Source: Protonemura montana
Taxonomy: Eukaryota; Arthropoda; Insecta; Plecoptera; Nemouridae
Direction of reading: 5' to 3'
Assembly (NCBI GenBank): GCA_947568835.1
Contig: OX387610.1
Coordinates: 7,589,501 to 7,653,500 of the forward strand
Length of the DNA stretch: 64,000 nucleotides
A program made the position numbers and the translations under genes. Below the pieces are notes generated by a model that saw nothing but the letters and a program-made list of their open reading frames with translations, was not told where the DNA came from and did not search any database. The first letter of the stretch is position 1; each line of letters opens with the position of its first letter. This document shows, one piece after another, positions 12,381 through 24,114 of this stretch.

Positions 12381-12536
12381 TCATTGCGTGGGCTTCACAA
12401 AGGATTCGGCCACTTCAACCGGCAGGCCTGGTCCAGATATGAATATCGCTGACAACTTCCCTTTATCACTTCTGATTGAAAATAATAGTCGCCGGTCGTG
12501 CTTAGACGCAGTCGGAATTTTTAATTGCGCGATGGC
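12381..12536 (-). CDS. Possible terminal exon, unrecognised
   Basis: Minus strand: a pyrimidine-rich acceptor (ACTTTCCCAAG), then 51 codons and a TGA stop at 12381-12383. The peptide includes KHDRRLLFSIRSDKGKLSAI and ends GPGLPVEVAESFVKPTQ. The GC content is above its flanks. The plus strand is also open over the same interval, which lowers confidence. No family recognised. Confidence 0.27.
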   Translation of the reverse strand, partial: AIAQLKIPTASKHDRRLLFSIRSDKGKLSAIFISGPGLPVEVAESFVKPTQ

Positions 12537-12784
12537 CTTGGGAAAGTTGGGATAGGCATTGGGTTTATATGTTTAGTTAAGAGTCCCAAAGTTGATACCA
12601 AACCAAAGACTCCGTAGATCTTCGCACGGGCTTATCACTGCTAGTTTAACGTAAATGGTAGTCGCCCAGAGATAGAGTCACCATCATTTCTATATTAATG
12701 CTAAACTCAACGATTGATATACATGTATCAAAATTTGAGACGAAATAATTGCATAATTATAATGACAATTGCAAAGATTACTTA

Positions 12785-12912
12785 AAAAGTATGGCTACTA
12801 ACGCCTTCGGGTGGCACCTGACGTTACTACGTGTTGCCAGCTCGTTTGCTTTGCAGTAGGTGTACCAATAGCGCCGTGACTCTTGACTTGAACTATAAAC
12901 CCAATGTTTCAG
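12785..12912 (+). repeat. Dispersed repeat family B, 3' fragment
   Basis: GCCTTCGGGTGGCACC, then ACGTGTTGCCAGCTCGTTTG and AACTATAAACCCAATG match the 3' part of the family. Confidence 0.5.
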
Positions 12913-13673
12913 GTAATCGGGGCGTTTTGCAAGACACCCATGACGCGAGAAAAGATAGGTTGTTGAGTAAGGGCGCGACAGGGTTTTAATTTGAGTTATA
13001 ACACCTTCAATGATTGATTTATTGTGATTTAAAAATGTTTAACGACGTATTCTACCATCCATAATTGCGGCATACCAAGAAAATTACACTCGTTACAATT
13101 CTGTCGTAACCTAGTCATATTTTCTTACACATTGAAATCGTGATGGTGTTGAATTTAATTGCTAATAACGGTCATCCATTCGACGCCTGCAGTGGAAATG
13201 TTGCTTAACCTAATACTTCACGCATAGCAGAGCTGTGCGTTACGTTGCCTACCTAACAGACGAATAAACTTCAAACGCGCAGTACTTACAAGATGTTGAC
13301 AAGATCTTGCACGCTAGACCAAACAGTTCTTTGTATATTTTTCCATGAATCATTTGACTGCCAAATCGAAGAAACACTGTTTTAATTTTTCTTTTATGGA
13401 ACGAGTTGTTCACTTGGTTTCACTTTGGTTTTCTCAAGAAATGTTTGTAAAGAAACGCTGATGATTTTTCCAAGTTTACTTGTTTCTTACGTAAACAGTT
13501 CTCACAGAAATATAAGTTAGCATAGTATAATATAGCAGAGATATCGTTCTTTCAGACAGAACAGCTGAATTATACCGACCCAATTCGCTGACAGCGTCTG
13601 GAGTACAACAGTTTAGAATGCGAAAAAAAAGGTCCGTTCTTTTCTTTTTCACAAATGAGAAACAAATTAAACA

Positions 13674-13735
13674 ATGTCCCGGGTTCGTATCCCGGTTCGG
13701 TGGCACATTTTTCCAGTCTAGCTTCCTTTTCAAAT
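13674..13735 (+). repeat. tRNA-B-box-like dispersed repeat
   Basis: CCCGGGTTCGTATCCCGG, TTCGGTGGCACATTTTTCCA and GTCTAGCTTCCTTTTC match the right arm of the element at 56.7 kb, with the same B-box-like core. Confidence 0.5.
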
Positions 13736-14621
13736 TAAACAATGTCTCTCATAAGGATGTTATCCCAAAACGCATAGCCTTCCTTAAAAAATCCCCTTGG
13801 ACTAAAAATATTAGGCTCAACCCCAATTCCCTCTTTCGTGCGCATTTTGACGCCACCTCTGTTGTCTCAATAAGACTCAAAATCTGAGTCGTTTGAAAAT
13901 TCTTAGCTGAATTTGAGCTAAATTTCGGTCGTTTTGAGTCTAACACGTCGTTAGCATATACGCATTGTAAAATAGTAAAACTTGACACTAGGCGTTGGGA
14001 AAGAAACGCTCGAAAAATAAAAAATAAAGTGTCTGCGCCATGAATTCCTTGTATTATTACCATTTAAATTTCCAGTAATGAGGCTCTCTAAAACATGAAA
14101 ATTGGCTCGCACTGGCCTGCCTCATGCTTGTCAATCCATGGTCTGAGTAAGTTGTCATTTAGCGAGAACAATCCGCAATCAGATCGATTTTTCCCCAAAT
14201 AAAAAACCAATTTTGACCATATAGGGGTTTAAGATTTCAGTGCCAATAATTGTATACTCAGCTAATTGTTCGTAGTTGAAAGTAAGAATTGAAAACAGAA
14301 AACCCAGAGCAATTTTCTTTCACCGACAAGAATGCAGATTTCAACATTCACGTTGCCCCGAAAAGGGAGTCCTCCAGCTATGGAACTCTAGGTGGGTGGG
14401 ATCATCCTTCATGCCAATTTTAGAGAAATGCAAAACAAAATACTTCTAATTTCGTTACCAAGCGGCTTTTCTTAGTCATCACGAGGGAAGAGGTGGCATG
14501 ACTCTTGGTGGTCGGACAGCTCACAGTTTCGGAAATGTAACTAAAATTTTGTCAAAGTTGGAAAAAAAGAATCCCTGTGCATGAGTGGCAAGCAAATTCC
14601 AAATTCAATTTTTTTTTTTGC

Positions 14622-15072
14622 TTAGTGGTGTTTAACGACGCACTGGTTGGACAACGGGCCCTGTGACACTGGTATAATGGCGTCAGTGAATGAGTGGGTG
14701 ATGGTGATGATGATGATGATGAGAAGGAGGATGAGGATGAGGATGAGCATGAGCATGAGCATGAGGATGAGGATGATGAGGATGATGATGATGAACCTAA
14801 CCTAACCTAACCTAGCCTCTAGCATAAAGGCTAGAACGGGGGAAGGGAAACCTGGTGGCGGCACTTAGCTACCCCTGTCGAAGAGCACCAAGCAGAAACG
14901 GTACATCGCTAGCAACAGAATTCCTCCACAAATCCATGCTGACGAGAGGTTGACAAGCAAGGCGAGTGAAGTTTCTGTACTAACTTTCATCCCTCTAACC
15001 TCTGTACCGTCATGTGAATATTATGGCCACCCATCCAATACCTGACAAAGCGCAGTGTTCCTTAACTCACAC
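14622..15072 (-). repeat. 5S-rRNA-derived SINE with internal microsatellite (copy 3)
   Basis: Reverse orientation. The tail begins at GTTTAACGACGCACTGG, the body includes AGCACCAAGCAGAAACGG and CCTCCACAAATCCATGC, and the head ends near 15070 with CACCCATCCAATACCTGAC and AGCGCAGTGTTCCTTAACTC. The internal ATCATC patch of the family is expanded here into about 100 bp of GAT/GAG/GCA triplet and hexamer repeats at 14697-14795. Confidence 0.7.
14697..14820. repeat. GATGAT/GATGAG microsatellite followed by TTAGG-type telomere-like tract
   Basis: GATGAT, GAGGAT and GAGCAT units run to 14795, then AACCTAACCTAACCTAACCT (about four units of CCTAA, the arthropod-type telomere motif on the opposite strand). 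Both lie inside the reverse SINE and seem to have grown from its own CATCATC and TTAGG-like patches. Confidence 0.7.
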
Positions 15073-15258
15073 GGTTGAAAAAAATGTATCAATTGTAAAT
15101 ACATTTTATTCAACAGACAAATTTTTCTCTAAAATGTCTGACATATCTCATGCCACGAGCAGTCAATTGTGATGAAAAAACACTGTTATTATATTTTTAC
15201 TTCAAGCTAGTCGGGCATCGAAGTCCCCTCACACTTGGAAAAACTCCACGCTCTGGCG

Positions 15259-15290
15259 CCCCCCCCCCCCCCCCCCCCTCCTCCTCCTCC
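15259..15290 (+). repeat. Poly(C) run followed by (TCC)n
   Basis: Twenty cytosines pass directly into TCC triplets, a pure pyrimidine strand. Confidence 0.9.
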
Positions 15291-15943
15291 TGCAAAAGGT
15301 ACCAGTAATAATAGGTCACTTTTCTACGGCACAAACCGGAAGTACGCCGCTCTCGTGACTTCCTGTTTTACTCGTTCACAACCCAAAGATAATAGAGATG
15401 GATGGTAAGAAATGGAAAAAAAAATTGCGCTTTCTCGACCAAAAAAAAAAATATATATAAATGCAACGAGAGATTGTAATTACCATTTCCATGCAAAGAT
15501 GTGGCGGTTAATCTTTGAGGCTGACGCACAAAGATCAAGGATCCTTCACTTTGTACAGATAAGGTTAAAACAAAGGTTACACAGAGCATAATCTGCAATC
15601 CACCATAAATGCTCTGAATTGTGTAGTTGACATTATTTAAACATCCTTTGTGAAGTGTAAAGTTCTGTGCGGCTCGCTAATTTGAGTCTTGATTTGAGAC
15701 AACTCGTCGAAATTGCAGTTTGCTAAAAGAAAGACTGATGTCACCGTTTTTTTTTTCCTATGGCTTTTATAGCATTGTTCTTTACGGGCACATATTTTAT
15801 TGGTGGTAATTTGCAAGTGGTATAGCCTTCTAATTACAGATGCTTCCCCACAACCCCTTATACAACATATCAACCCCATATTAAACCCATATTTGTCACA
15901 CACAAGAAGTAAATCTTATTTATTGTTTCAAGTTCAAAATACA

Positions 15944-16232
15944 CAAAGCAACTTAATTCACCTTGCTTATCAACCTCTCGACAGCAAAGATTTGTGAAGG
16001 AATCCTGTTGTTCGCGTTTTACTGTCCTTTGGAAGGAAAGTAAAGCCGGTAGTTCCGTTGGTGCTCTTCGACAGGAGTAGTCTACGTGCTATCACCAGGG
16101 TTCCCCTCCTCCCTTCTAGGCTATATTAGGTGCATCATCATCCTTATCACCATCCCTTCATTCACCGACACCATTAGGCCAGGGCTACAGGGCTAGTTGT
16201 CAAAACAATGCGTTGTTAATCCTCACTAATCA
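15944..16232 (+). repeat. 5S-derived SINE, 5'-truncated body (copy 4)
   Basis: Starts at AGCAACTTAATTCACCTTGC and keeps the body and tail (GATTTGTGAAGGAATCCTG, CACCATTAGGCCAG, CCTCACTAATCAA) but lacks the 5S head, the usual result of incomplete reverse transcription. Confidence 0.65.
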
Positions 16233-16309
16233 ATCAATTGATCAAGTAATATACTGAATAATGCAGATGTCTAATTTATTTCACTAATCACCTTGGGATT
16301 TTGTGCAAA

Positions 16310-16425
16310 TAGCGATTGAAGTTCCTGCACTAATTTTCATCCCCCCAACCTCTGTCCCGAACAGAACTGGTCATGTGCATGATGGTCACCCATCCAATAC
16401 CAGACCCAGCGCAGTCTAGGAATTT
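16310..16425 (-). repeat. 5S-derived SINE fragment, head and start of body
   Basis: Reverse strand: GTTCCTGCACTAATTTTCAT, then GAACAGAACTGGTCATG and GTCACCCATCCAATACCAG with CCAGCGCAG, the box C part of the 5S head. Confidence 0.6.
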
Positions 16426-16804
16426 CAATCGATCGTTTTATCTGCATGATGATGGATCTGCATGATGGTCCAGACGAGAGTAGCCCACTGATACAACACA
16501 TATTTCGAAATTTTGACTCGAAAAATGTTCAAAGAAAAGTAGCTGATTCACTGATTTCATCATAAAGAAACAGCTAATAACGAAATCTATTTCAAAAAGG
16601 CTCTCTCCCCCGCGGGGAAACGTGGCACAGCTTCCAGCTTCGTTGCTTATTGATTACATTTTAATCGCTTGTTTTTATTTTTTTTTATAATCATGTGTTA
16701 TTTTGTTAATAATTGGTTTTTCTTGGAGTGTGAAGCACATACGCGATGGCGAAACTCTGGAGCAATACTACAACAAGCAATCAGTGAAAACATTGACCCT
16801 CCGG

Positions 16805-16900
16805 ATGGCGGAACACGATTCGGTGATTACCGAAGTTAAGCAATAGATCGTAGTCACGAGTTGGATAGGTGACCAACTAAGAAAATGCCTAGGAGGGAAA
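16805..16900 (+). repeat. 5S-like sequence, distinct from the main SINE subfamily
   Basis: Contains CCGAAGTTAAGCAAT, then CGTAGTCA and GGATAGGTGACC, the spacing of 5S rRNA boxes A, IE and C. It keeps the 5S CGTAGTCA segment that the other copies have lost, so it may be an older or separate 5S-derived insertion. No body is recognisable after it. Confidence 0.5.
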
Positions 16901-16987
16901 TTGGGGGCTGATGGATTTTGTAGGCAAGGTAGAAAGCGTGTAAGATCAAAGTTTTCAGGCGTAATAAAATTGTCATTTTCCTTGTAT

Positions 16988-17275
16988 TAGGTAGGGTAGG
17001 GTAGGGTAGGGTAGGGTAGGGTAGGGTAGGGTAGGGTTAGGTAGGGTTAGGTAGGGTAGGGTAGGGTAGGGTTAGGTAGGGTTAGGTAGGGTAGGGTAGG
17101 GTAGGGTAGGGTAGGGTAGGGTAGGGTAGGGTAGGGTAGGGTAGGGTTGGGTAGGGTGGGGTAGGGTTGGGTAGGGTAGGGTAGGGTTGGGTAGGGTTGG
17201 GTAGGGTATAGTAGGGTATGGTAGGGAAGGGTGGGGTGGGGTGGGGTAGGGGAGGGGAGGGTAGGGTGGGGTTAT
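16988..17275 (+). repeat. (TAGGG)n array with TTAGG variants
   Basis: About 285 bp of GTAGG/TAGGG pentamers, broken by GTTAGG, GTTGG and GTGGG variants that rise toward the right end. Many GGG runs are spaced by one to three bases, so the plus strand could form G-quadruplexes. It is interstitial, with unique sequence on both sides. Confidence 0.9.
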
Positions 17276-17332
17276 CAGGTCTAGGTTTAGACTGGGCAAG
17301 GCTACGCAGGGCTAGGTCAGGGATTCCAACTA

Positions 17333-17385
17333 ACGTCGCGGCGTGTTGGAAACACCGATCTTCCTAAGTCACTCAAGTCCTAGGT
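17333..17385 (+). repeat. 5S-derived SINE head fragment
   Basis: GGCGTGTTGGAAACACCGAT followed by a degraded TCACTCAAG; it abuts the TAGGG array. Confidence 0.4.
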
Positions 17386-17757
17386 CAAACGTCAATCCCA
17401 AGACGTCCCAAAAAGTTTGAAAAGAAAGTCACACAAAAATCATAGAAGCTCATAAAGAAACAAGTTTCTAACTTTATCTTTCTCATCAAACTTACAAACA
17501 AATATATACACTATCCAGCGGGATAATTTTTTTATTTTTGCAATGTTTCGAATAAGGGGCTGAAATCGCCAAGCAGCATCTGCCATTCTATTAACCCCCA
17601 TTTATTACTGCATAACCAATTATAACACAAACAATTATTACTTACATTCTTACCCACATGCACAAAAATCCAATTGCATCATCATCGTATGCGATTGATA
17701 AAAATGACCTCTCCAATTTCGTCCACTTGATTTTGATTCCTTTATAGATACGCACCA

Positions 17758-17903
17758 TCGCGGTCGCTATGACACTGCAGAGATGTCATCACGAGTGGTC
17801 AGCCAAAGGGACAATCAACGTGATTGAGTTTGGGCGGCATTATGGTCATGCCACATGCGATATGCCGACGTCGGTTTTCCTCTCTAGGTCACAGTCATCA
17901 TAA
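17758..17903 (+). CDS. Possible exon with Cys/His zinc-binding-like pattern
   Basis: Plus strand: acceptor TTTATAG, then an open segment with RCHHEWSAKGTINVIEFGRH followed by YGHATCDM. The C-H-x-W spacing and the F-G-R-H-Y-G-H ending resemble the C2HC-type DNA-binding modules of some transposase-derived proteins. It is short and has no partner exon I could find. It may be a domesticated or decayed transposon fragment, or chance. Confidence 0.2.
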
Positions 17904-18079
17904 TTAATGCCAATTTAACGCGTCGTTAGCTCAAATATTATTAATGATTTTCACGAAACCTTGAATAAATGAGGTTTGCCGCTGCTTTGTTATGTGATGT
18001 GTGAATGATTGTAATTTTTAATTTTGTTGCGTTTCTAGAAGCGTTCTTTTACATCTACCTATGTTTCGCGAACAGAACT

Positions 18080-18150
18080 AGACAGTGGTCACCCATCCGA
18101 TGCCAGACCAAACGAAATGTTACTCAACTTCGATTGTCTTGAAAATCCTA
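18080..18150 (-). repeat. 5S-derived SINE head fragment
   Basis: GGTCACCCATCCGATGCCAG followed by TGTTACTCAACTTCGAT, the reverse of the 5S box C to box A segment. Confidence 0.45.
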
Positions 18151-20389
18151 CGGTTTTCTTTGTGCCCAACCGAAAAAGGCAGCTACATAATCTGACAATT
18201 ACATGAAATTCATTATTTACGTCAAAGAAATATTACAATATTTATACAATTTTGAAGACACTCTCCAGATTCATATCAGAAATTGCAAAAAAGTAGCTTC
18301 AATTGCTCTTTTCAACAACCATAAGAATTTTAGCAAAAAACATCTTCAAAATCTGCTCATGACTCGGATACCCTTATTCCTAATTTTGGCCATAATTTTG
18401 AAGACTATCCAATTTTGCGAGTAGCATATGTACCTTCCACTATCACGGGTTTAGTTCCTTTGCGCACAAAAATACAACCAAATATAACATCCAAATTCTG
18501 CCCAAGAATAATAAACGAGATAATCCTTCTGGACCAATGGCCCTTATATTGGCCCTAATTTTGGAAACGCTATTTGTACTAGTATAGTATAAGAGAAATA
18601 AAAATATAATAAATTACAAAGCTAACTTCCTTCAAAAATAACCAAAAATCGTTTTCAAAATCTGCCATGTCCTTCATATAAATCAGCTATAGACATAGCT
18701 ATTTTTTAAATAATCATCTGAGCTAGTCTACTTAGCACACAAATCGCAAGCTAAATCCGCTTACTCACAAGTAAGTAACAACCATTGACTAATCACCATC
18801 CGCGAAAAGCGATCAGCAAAAATTATCGGAACAGTGCGTTCACCTCGAAAGCCATTGTATTGTTGCCAATTGTCATGCAGTCGACAACGGATATTGCCAT
18901 GACACCGCCATGTAAATGGCAATGCAGCCGAGTGACTGCGATCAGGTATGCACAGGTAGGCAGGCGTCGTGAGCTGATAATTCAGACGATAATACGACTT
19001 GGTGATAAGGTATGACACTTTCGTCAAGGTTATGTCCAGTGTTTACTCTACCGTAGCATTTGCCATTCACAAGGGTAATTGGTATCACTGGTATCAGGGA
19101 GTTGCTCGCAGAGTTGGTCTTAGAGACAGTTGGTCTTAGTGCATGCGATTAGGTTATTTTAAGAGTTTTAGCAAAATTTATAATCTGATGCTGATGCTGG
19201 CGTATTTCTTAGATTTCGTTCAGCGAGCGACCATACTTTACCGACGAAAGCGCCACCTGTCGTTTTGAGGTGAACTGAAAAAATCTGAACAGCCGTATTT
19301 CTTAATTAACCGTAAAAAATATATATTAAATCTATGATTTGCAAATAATTTGTCTTTTGAAACCCTGCCAAAAAAATCACTATTGAAACTTGATTCATGA
19401 GCTGGTAGCTGTGCAGGGGAGAGGCCGTTTGCTGGAATGTTATGATGACTTTGGGCAAGAATTTACATGCACATTGTGCTATCTTTAGAAAGAAAAGCCA
19501 GACATGATGTGAAGTAATGAATGATGTGAAGTGACTTTTATTTGAGAGATTAAAAGAGGTGATCGTCAAGAATAAAGCTCGAATCAATTTTATTAAAGAA
19601 GCGATAGGACCGTAAAATGTGATTTTGAATCTGATTGCATAATCTGCCTTTTTCTGATATCCATGTGATACCCTGTTATCAATCGGAGCGAAAAAATCTC
19701 AAGAATTCCATCCGTAAGCATAGAAAACATGGAACACTTTTCCCAAATTGACACTTGACAGAGACAACAAAAAATTTTGTAACGAAAAGAAAATAAATAC
19801 TCAAAGGTAGAGAGGTTTATCGCCGATATTCCGAAGATATGGACGTTCACAATCTGTTTTCACTCTTTCTGTCTAGTTTTTGGTTCTTATTACAAGACCA
19901 AGTCACCTTCTTTCTAGTTTTCAATCCTACATACACGACCAAGCCACCAAAATCTTTTTTTCTATATTTTGGTCCTAAATACATGGTAAAATTAAATTAA
20001 ATTCAACAAAAATACCATAACAAAACAGGTTCGAACTTCAAAACGGCTTGATCAATCGATTCCTTCACCGCTGCAGATACCAAAAACGAAACCAATCAAA
20101 CTAATTGCAAACAAACTCGAAACTTTCGGCACACGAACACCTCGCCAATCCAAATCGCAATGCACACAAACCGAACCAAAACTTTGGTCGCGTGTGCCAA
20201 GGTTTACAATTCAATTAACTCGCACGGGGCAGCTAACAGCAATCACACTCATTGTTACAATCGGCGCGGGCCTCTGTTCCTAGGACGGGCGGAACCGGGG
20301 ATCGATTTCTAGCACAATTGTGAGGGCGTTGGGGGGCGTCGGGTTGCCCCTAGTCTTGGTTCCACGCCGAGATGTTGAAAATCTCTGAA

Positions 20390-20680
20390 AAATTGAGATT
20401 TTAGATCAAGCATACCCGGGATAAGATATGAGAGCATATTTGAGAAGCTCTGTCGGGCGATCTCTGCAGCATCTCCATTGCTATCTCCATTGAATCTACC
20501 ATTGAAGTTCCTACGCTAGGCCGTGATAAGATAGCAAAATTAAGAAGCTCTGTCAGGCGATCTTAGCATCTCCATCGCAACCAAAAGCTGAATTTGCCAT
20601 TGAATAAAATATATCATATGCTTATTTGTTTTTGAAGATGGCAACGAAAATACTCATTTTACAAAAATTCCAGCAAAACG
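20390..20680 (+). repeat. Dispersed repeat family E, internally duplicated (copy 1)
   Basis: Two tandem sub-units, each with GAGAAGCTCTGTCGGGCGAT or AGAAGCTCTGTCAGGCGATC followed by AGCATCTCCAT and a CCATTGAA tract. A second copy with the same two-unit plan is at 39.9-40.2 kb. Confidence 0.5.
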
Positions 20681-20754
20681 TTTCAGCAGTTACACCACAA
20701 ACGTGTGCGTAACCCCCTGATCCAACCCTCTTGGCTTTCGATATTGCGAGTTGT

Positions 20755-20848
20755 AAATATTTAATTGTAGAGGTTTATTAAAAGGAACGGCCGCAAGCGC
20801 CATCGCGCTGGCCCTCTCACTTTACTTATAAACTCAATGCAATCACTG
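20755..20848 (+). repeat. Dispersed repeat family B, core fragment
   Basis: TTTAATTGTAGAGGTTTATT, CGGCCGCAAGCGCCATCG and TTATAAACTCAATGC match the core and 3' end with an internal deletion. Confidence 0.55.
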
Positions 20849-23800
20849 TTTACAGGTGGCCAATGACAATCTCAATTTTTTTCTCTCATTGTAAGAGTGT
20901 CAATAATAAGTCGTATCAATTCCGACAATCCCCGAAATACTGCGTGCCTTGTAAGTAAACGTGGTGCTTTTGATCTCACCGGTAAATTTGAAGATCGTCT
21001 CCGCGGAAATTATGTATATCTCATTTCACCGCGAGAATGGTCGAGAATGTATTCCTCTCCAACCAACCACCTCAAACCTACCAACTCTCAACTCGTCACT
21101 CGACGTGTTTCACCGAGTCTATGCGTAAGGTTGATTTTGTCCACATTTTGATGGTCTGTTTTTCTATTGGAGACAAACAAATTCCAAGGACCATGTCTTA
21201 TCGTTCCCCATCATTCAGCATGCGAACCATGAAACAGATAACTCTCTCCTTGAAAATAAACACATAATTAGTTAACACCAACGGTAACACACGGAACTAT
21301 ATTTTTCTGTAATTACATGTAATTGCACGGGTTGTGTATTTAATGAAGTGAAACAATTTGCATATGTATGTGTGGATTTACCAACAGAAGAGAACATCCA
21401 GCTCAAATATCTCAGTTTTTGTTTCAAGTATTTTCGCAATTCAAAAATCGGTCATCACCCACTCCGTTATCGACACCCTTTTATAAAAAAGTGGTCTGAA
21501 TCAATAAGGATGTGAGGAGATATTTCCCAGGATCCGTTTTATTGACAGAAACCTTTTTAAAATTTAGATATAAAGTCACGCGCGATTTTTTTTTCTATGT
21601 ATACCTCAGGTCTGATTACTTTTTTTATAATCCCCTAAAGATCGCCCCGCAATTATTTAAATTTTATGCGGGCTACATTTAAAAAACTAACATACCAACC
21701 AATAAAATCCGATTCCTCGCGTGGGTGGAATTGGGCTGCAAACATTTACAAGTTTTCCATCATAAAGAGACAAAGATATTACACGTTCACCCGGAGGTCA
21801 ACACGTTTTTACGAAAGCCTAAATTCAGCATCAAATTTTATTAGCTGTCGTAAAATAGTCTAACTAAAAGATTTCGGATTTTTTTTTTTTGTATGCACCG
21901 TTTTTTTTTCGGGTATTCAAAACTTAATAGAGCACGTATTCAGCCGCTGGTGATGTTGTCACACCATCGCCATCGCTACAGTGACATGCAAGACACATTT
22001 CCTTGCACTAATCCGCGCTGGTATTAACTTAACGAGAGATTTAATCATAGTTTAATTGACTTTTTAAAACATGGCAATTAGATTAAATTGGTTGGTACGC
22101 CCAAAGGTAATCAGTAATGAGTTGTTTTTATTCGACTCATAAGTCGCACTCGCTTTTTTGTCGAGTAGTAAAGAAAACTGTCAAATGTATGAGAGTGGCG
22201 ATGTCTTATAGATTGCTGCCAAAATGGGAGTAAATATAACCTTGTTAATTGAAGTTTCTCTACTTAGCTTTACAAGCACTTTATGCAGACATAGGTTAAG
22301 TACGTAGAGTTAAGATATATGAATACAGTATTTTCAGGACTAGCTTTTAGGGCGAGCTCTTGATAGACGGCTCTGTGTGGGCCATCTTTTTCGGTCGTCA
22401 TTATTTTACATATTTTACAGATGTTATATGGTGAAATATGTAATGTGTGTAATATATTATACGATTATAACAATAACAATTTTTTAAGGCTTATGCAACA
22501 AATCCACTTCTAGCAACATTAACCTGTGAGCTCTTACGAGCTTTTACAAAAAAAGGTAGCCACTGCTTGCTGAGAATAATACGTTGGTCAAGACATGCTG
22601 TTTGTTTTTTGGACATGGTCACTCGCCGACCTTTTCTGGCTCGCAATTGAAAACAAGACATAAATTACGTAAAAAAAAATACGGTTTAAATCAGCGAAAC
22701 TGTTCATTTTTTTTAACACCAGACCGCGCCTAAATCGCTAACAGCAAATTCTACGAGCTCTCGATTTCAATGCGTTTAAAAAAATTGTCCATAGGGAGTC
22801 AGAAATTTAACGACTTCTTCAAAACTACGCCTTTCTTTTAGGTTATAGGTCCTGCCTACGCATCAAGGTTTTTCGCGTAACAGGTTGTTATTTAAACCAG
22901 AAATTTGCATAAAAGCAAAAAGCCGACAATGCAATGGCGCACGCTGCTCTGTAAGCAATCAAAATCTATCGTGATCTTAATAACTATCATTTAAATTTTA
23001 TCTTTCTGTCAGAAAATCACGAGCGGTTATGATAATCGTAACACACGAAAAACAAAATAACAAAACATTTATAGCTTCTAAACAGGAACTAATAAACAAC
23101 AATACCAAAGGGATAATTTTGCACAAAATAGTGTTTGTAACGAACCAAAAAAGGGCAAAAATCGGCGAAGATAGATATTTTTAGCCGTCGTGTGGTGCCG
23201 TTGACTGTAATGATAGCATGTCAGTGCCGTATCTCTTGGAATCGACTGTAAACTATCGTGCTGGTAGCTCTTTCAGATAGGCGATTGCTGAAGCATAAAG
23301 TCGGCTATCCTTTCCTCCATGACAGTAACTAGAGATTTTACTGCCGCACTGTAATTATCTTGCCTATCGAGTTTAACTCGAAAATTAACCAGCACTTCCT
23401 ATAAAACAATGCGTTTCATATATAGTTGCTTCATTTGAATATACCAATTATAAAAATTATGATAGCCTTTTTTACTGAAGGTGTGCTAGGTGTGGATTAG
23501 TTTGAAGAGAAAGGGGCTTACTTGGGTGAGCATTAGGAGTCAAAATGATTAGTACAAATTTCATAAATTTTCTTGATTTTCGGTATATTTTTGCTATCAA
23601 AAACAGACGAGGTTCCCCTTTTTCTTCTTGACAATGATACAAAATAGCAAATACTCGTTTCACTGTACAAAAAGTTACATTACCACTTTACGGTATGTGC
23701 TTACAAACGTCAAAGATATTTCTTATCGACCTAGCCTATTAAAATAACGTCCGACCACAGTTATCAGCTACCTAAAATGTTTTCAAACACGAATCGACAT

Positions 23801-24114
23801 GCGTTATTTCCTGTCCCCTACCCGAGGCGTGGGCTTCACACCTGAAAATAACCGTACGTTTCGAGTCTCAATTACAACCTGAACGAGCCTAAAAGACAAA
23901 AAACGTAGAAGCCGCAAGCACCAAGAACAAAGACCACAAGATGAGCAATTATTGACTCAGCAAGTACAGTGCATTTCAAAGCGACTTGTCAGTACATGTA
24001 ACAGCAGAAGCTTACTCAGGACCGTACTACTCGATTAAAAGAATCGCATGTTAACGAAAGTACGATAATTAAATCCTAAAAATCAATCTTTCGAAAACAG
24101 CTAGCCATTAGTTG

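Larger units (their letters stand above)
18150..24114. other. Non-coding AT-rich stretch
   Basis: Only repeat fragments (families B and E near 20.4-20.8 kb) are recognised. Open frames of up to 93 codons have chance-like composition and no splice context. Confidence 0.4.

Noticed and set aside
16988-17275. A chromosome end
   Set aside because: Unique DNA and other repeats continue on both sides, and the motif is impure.
17072-17299. Minus-strand open frame rich in Pro, Tyr and Thr
   Set aside because: It is only the translation of the TAGGG pentamer array; a five-base repeat stays open in several frames.
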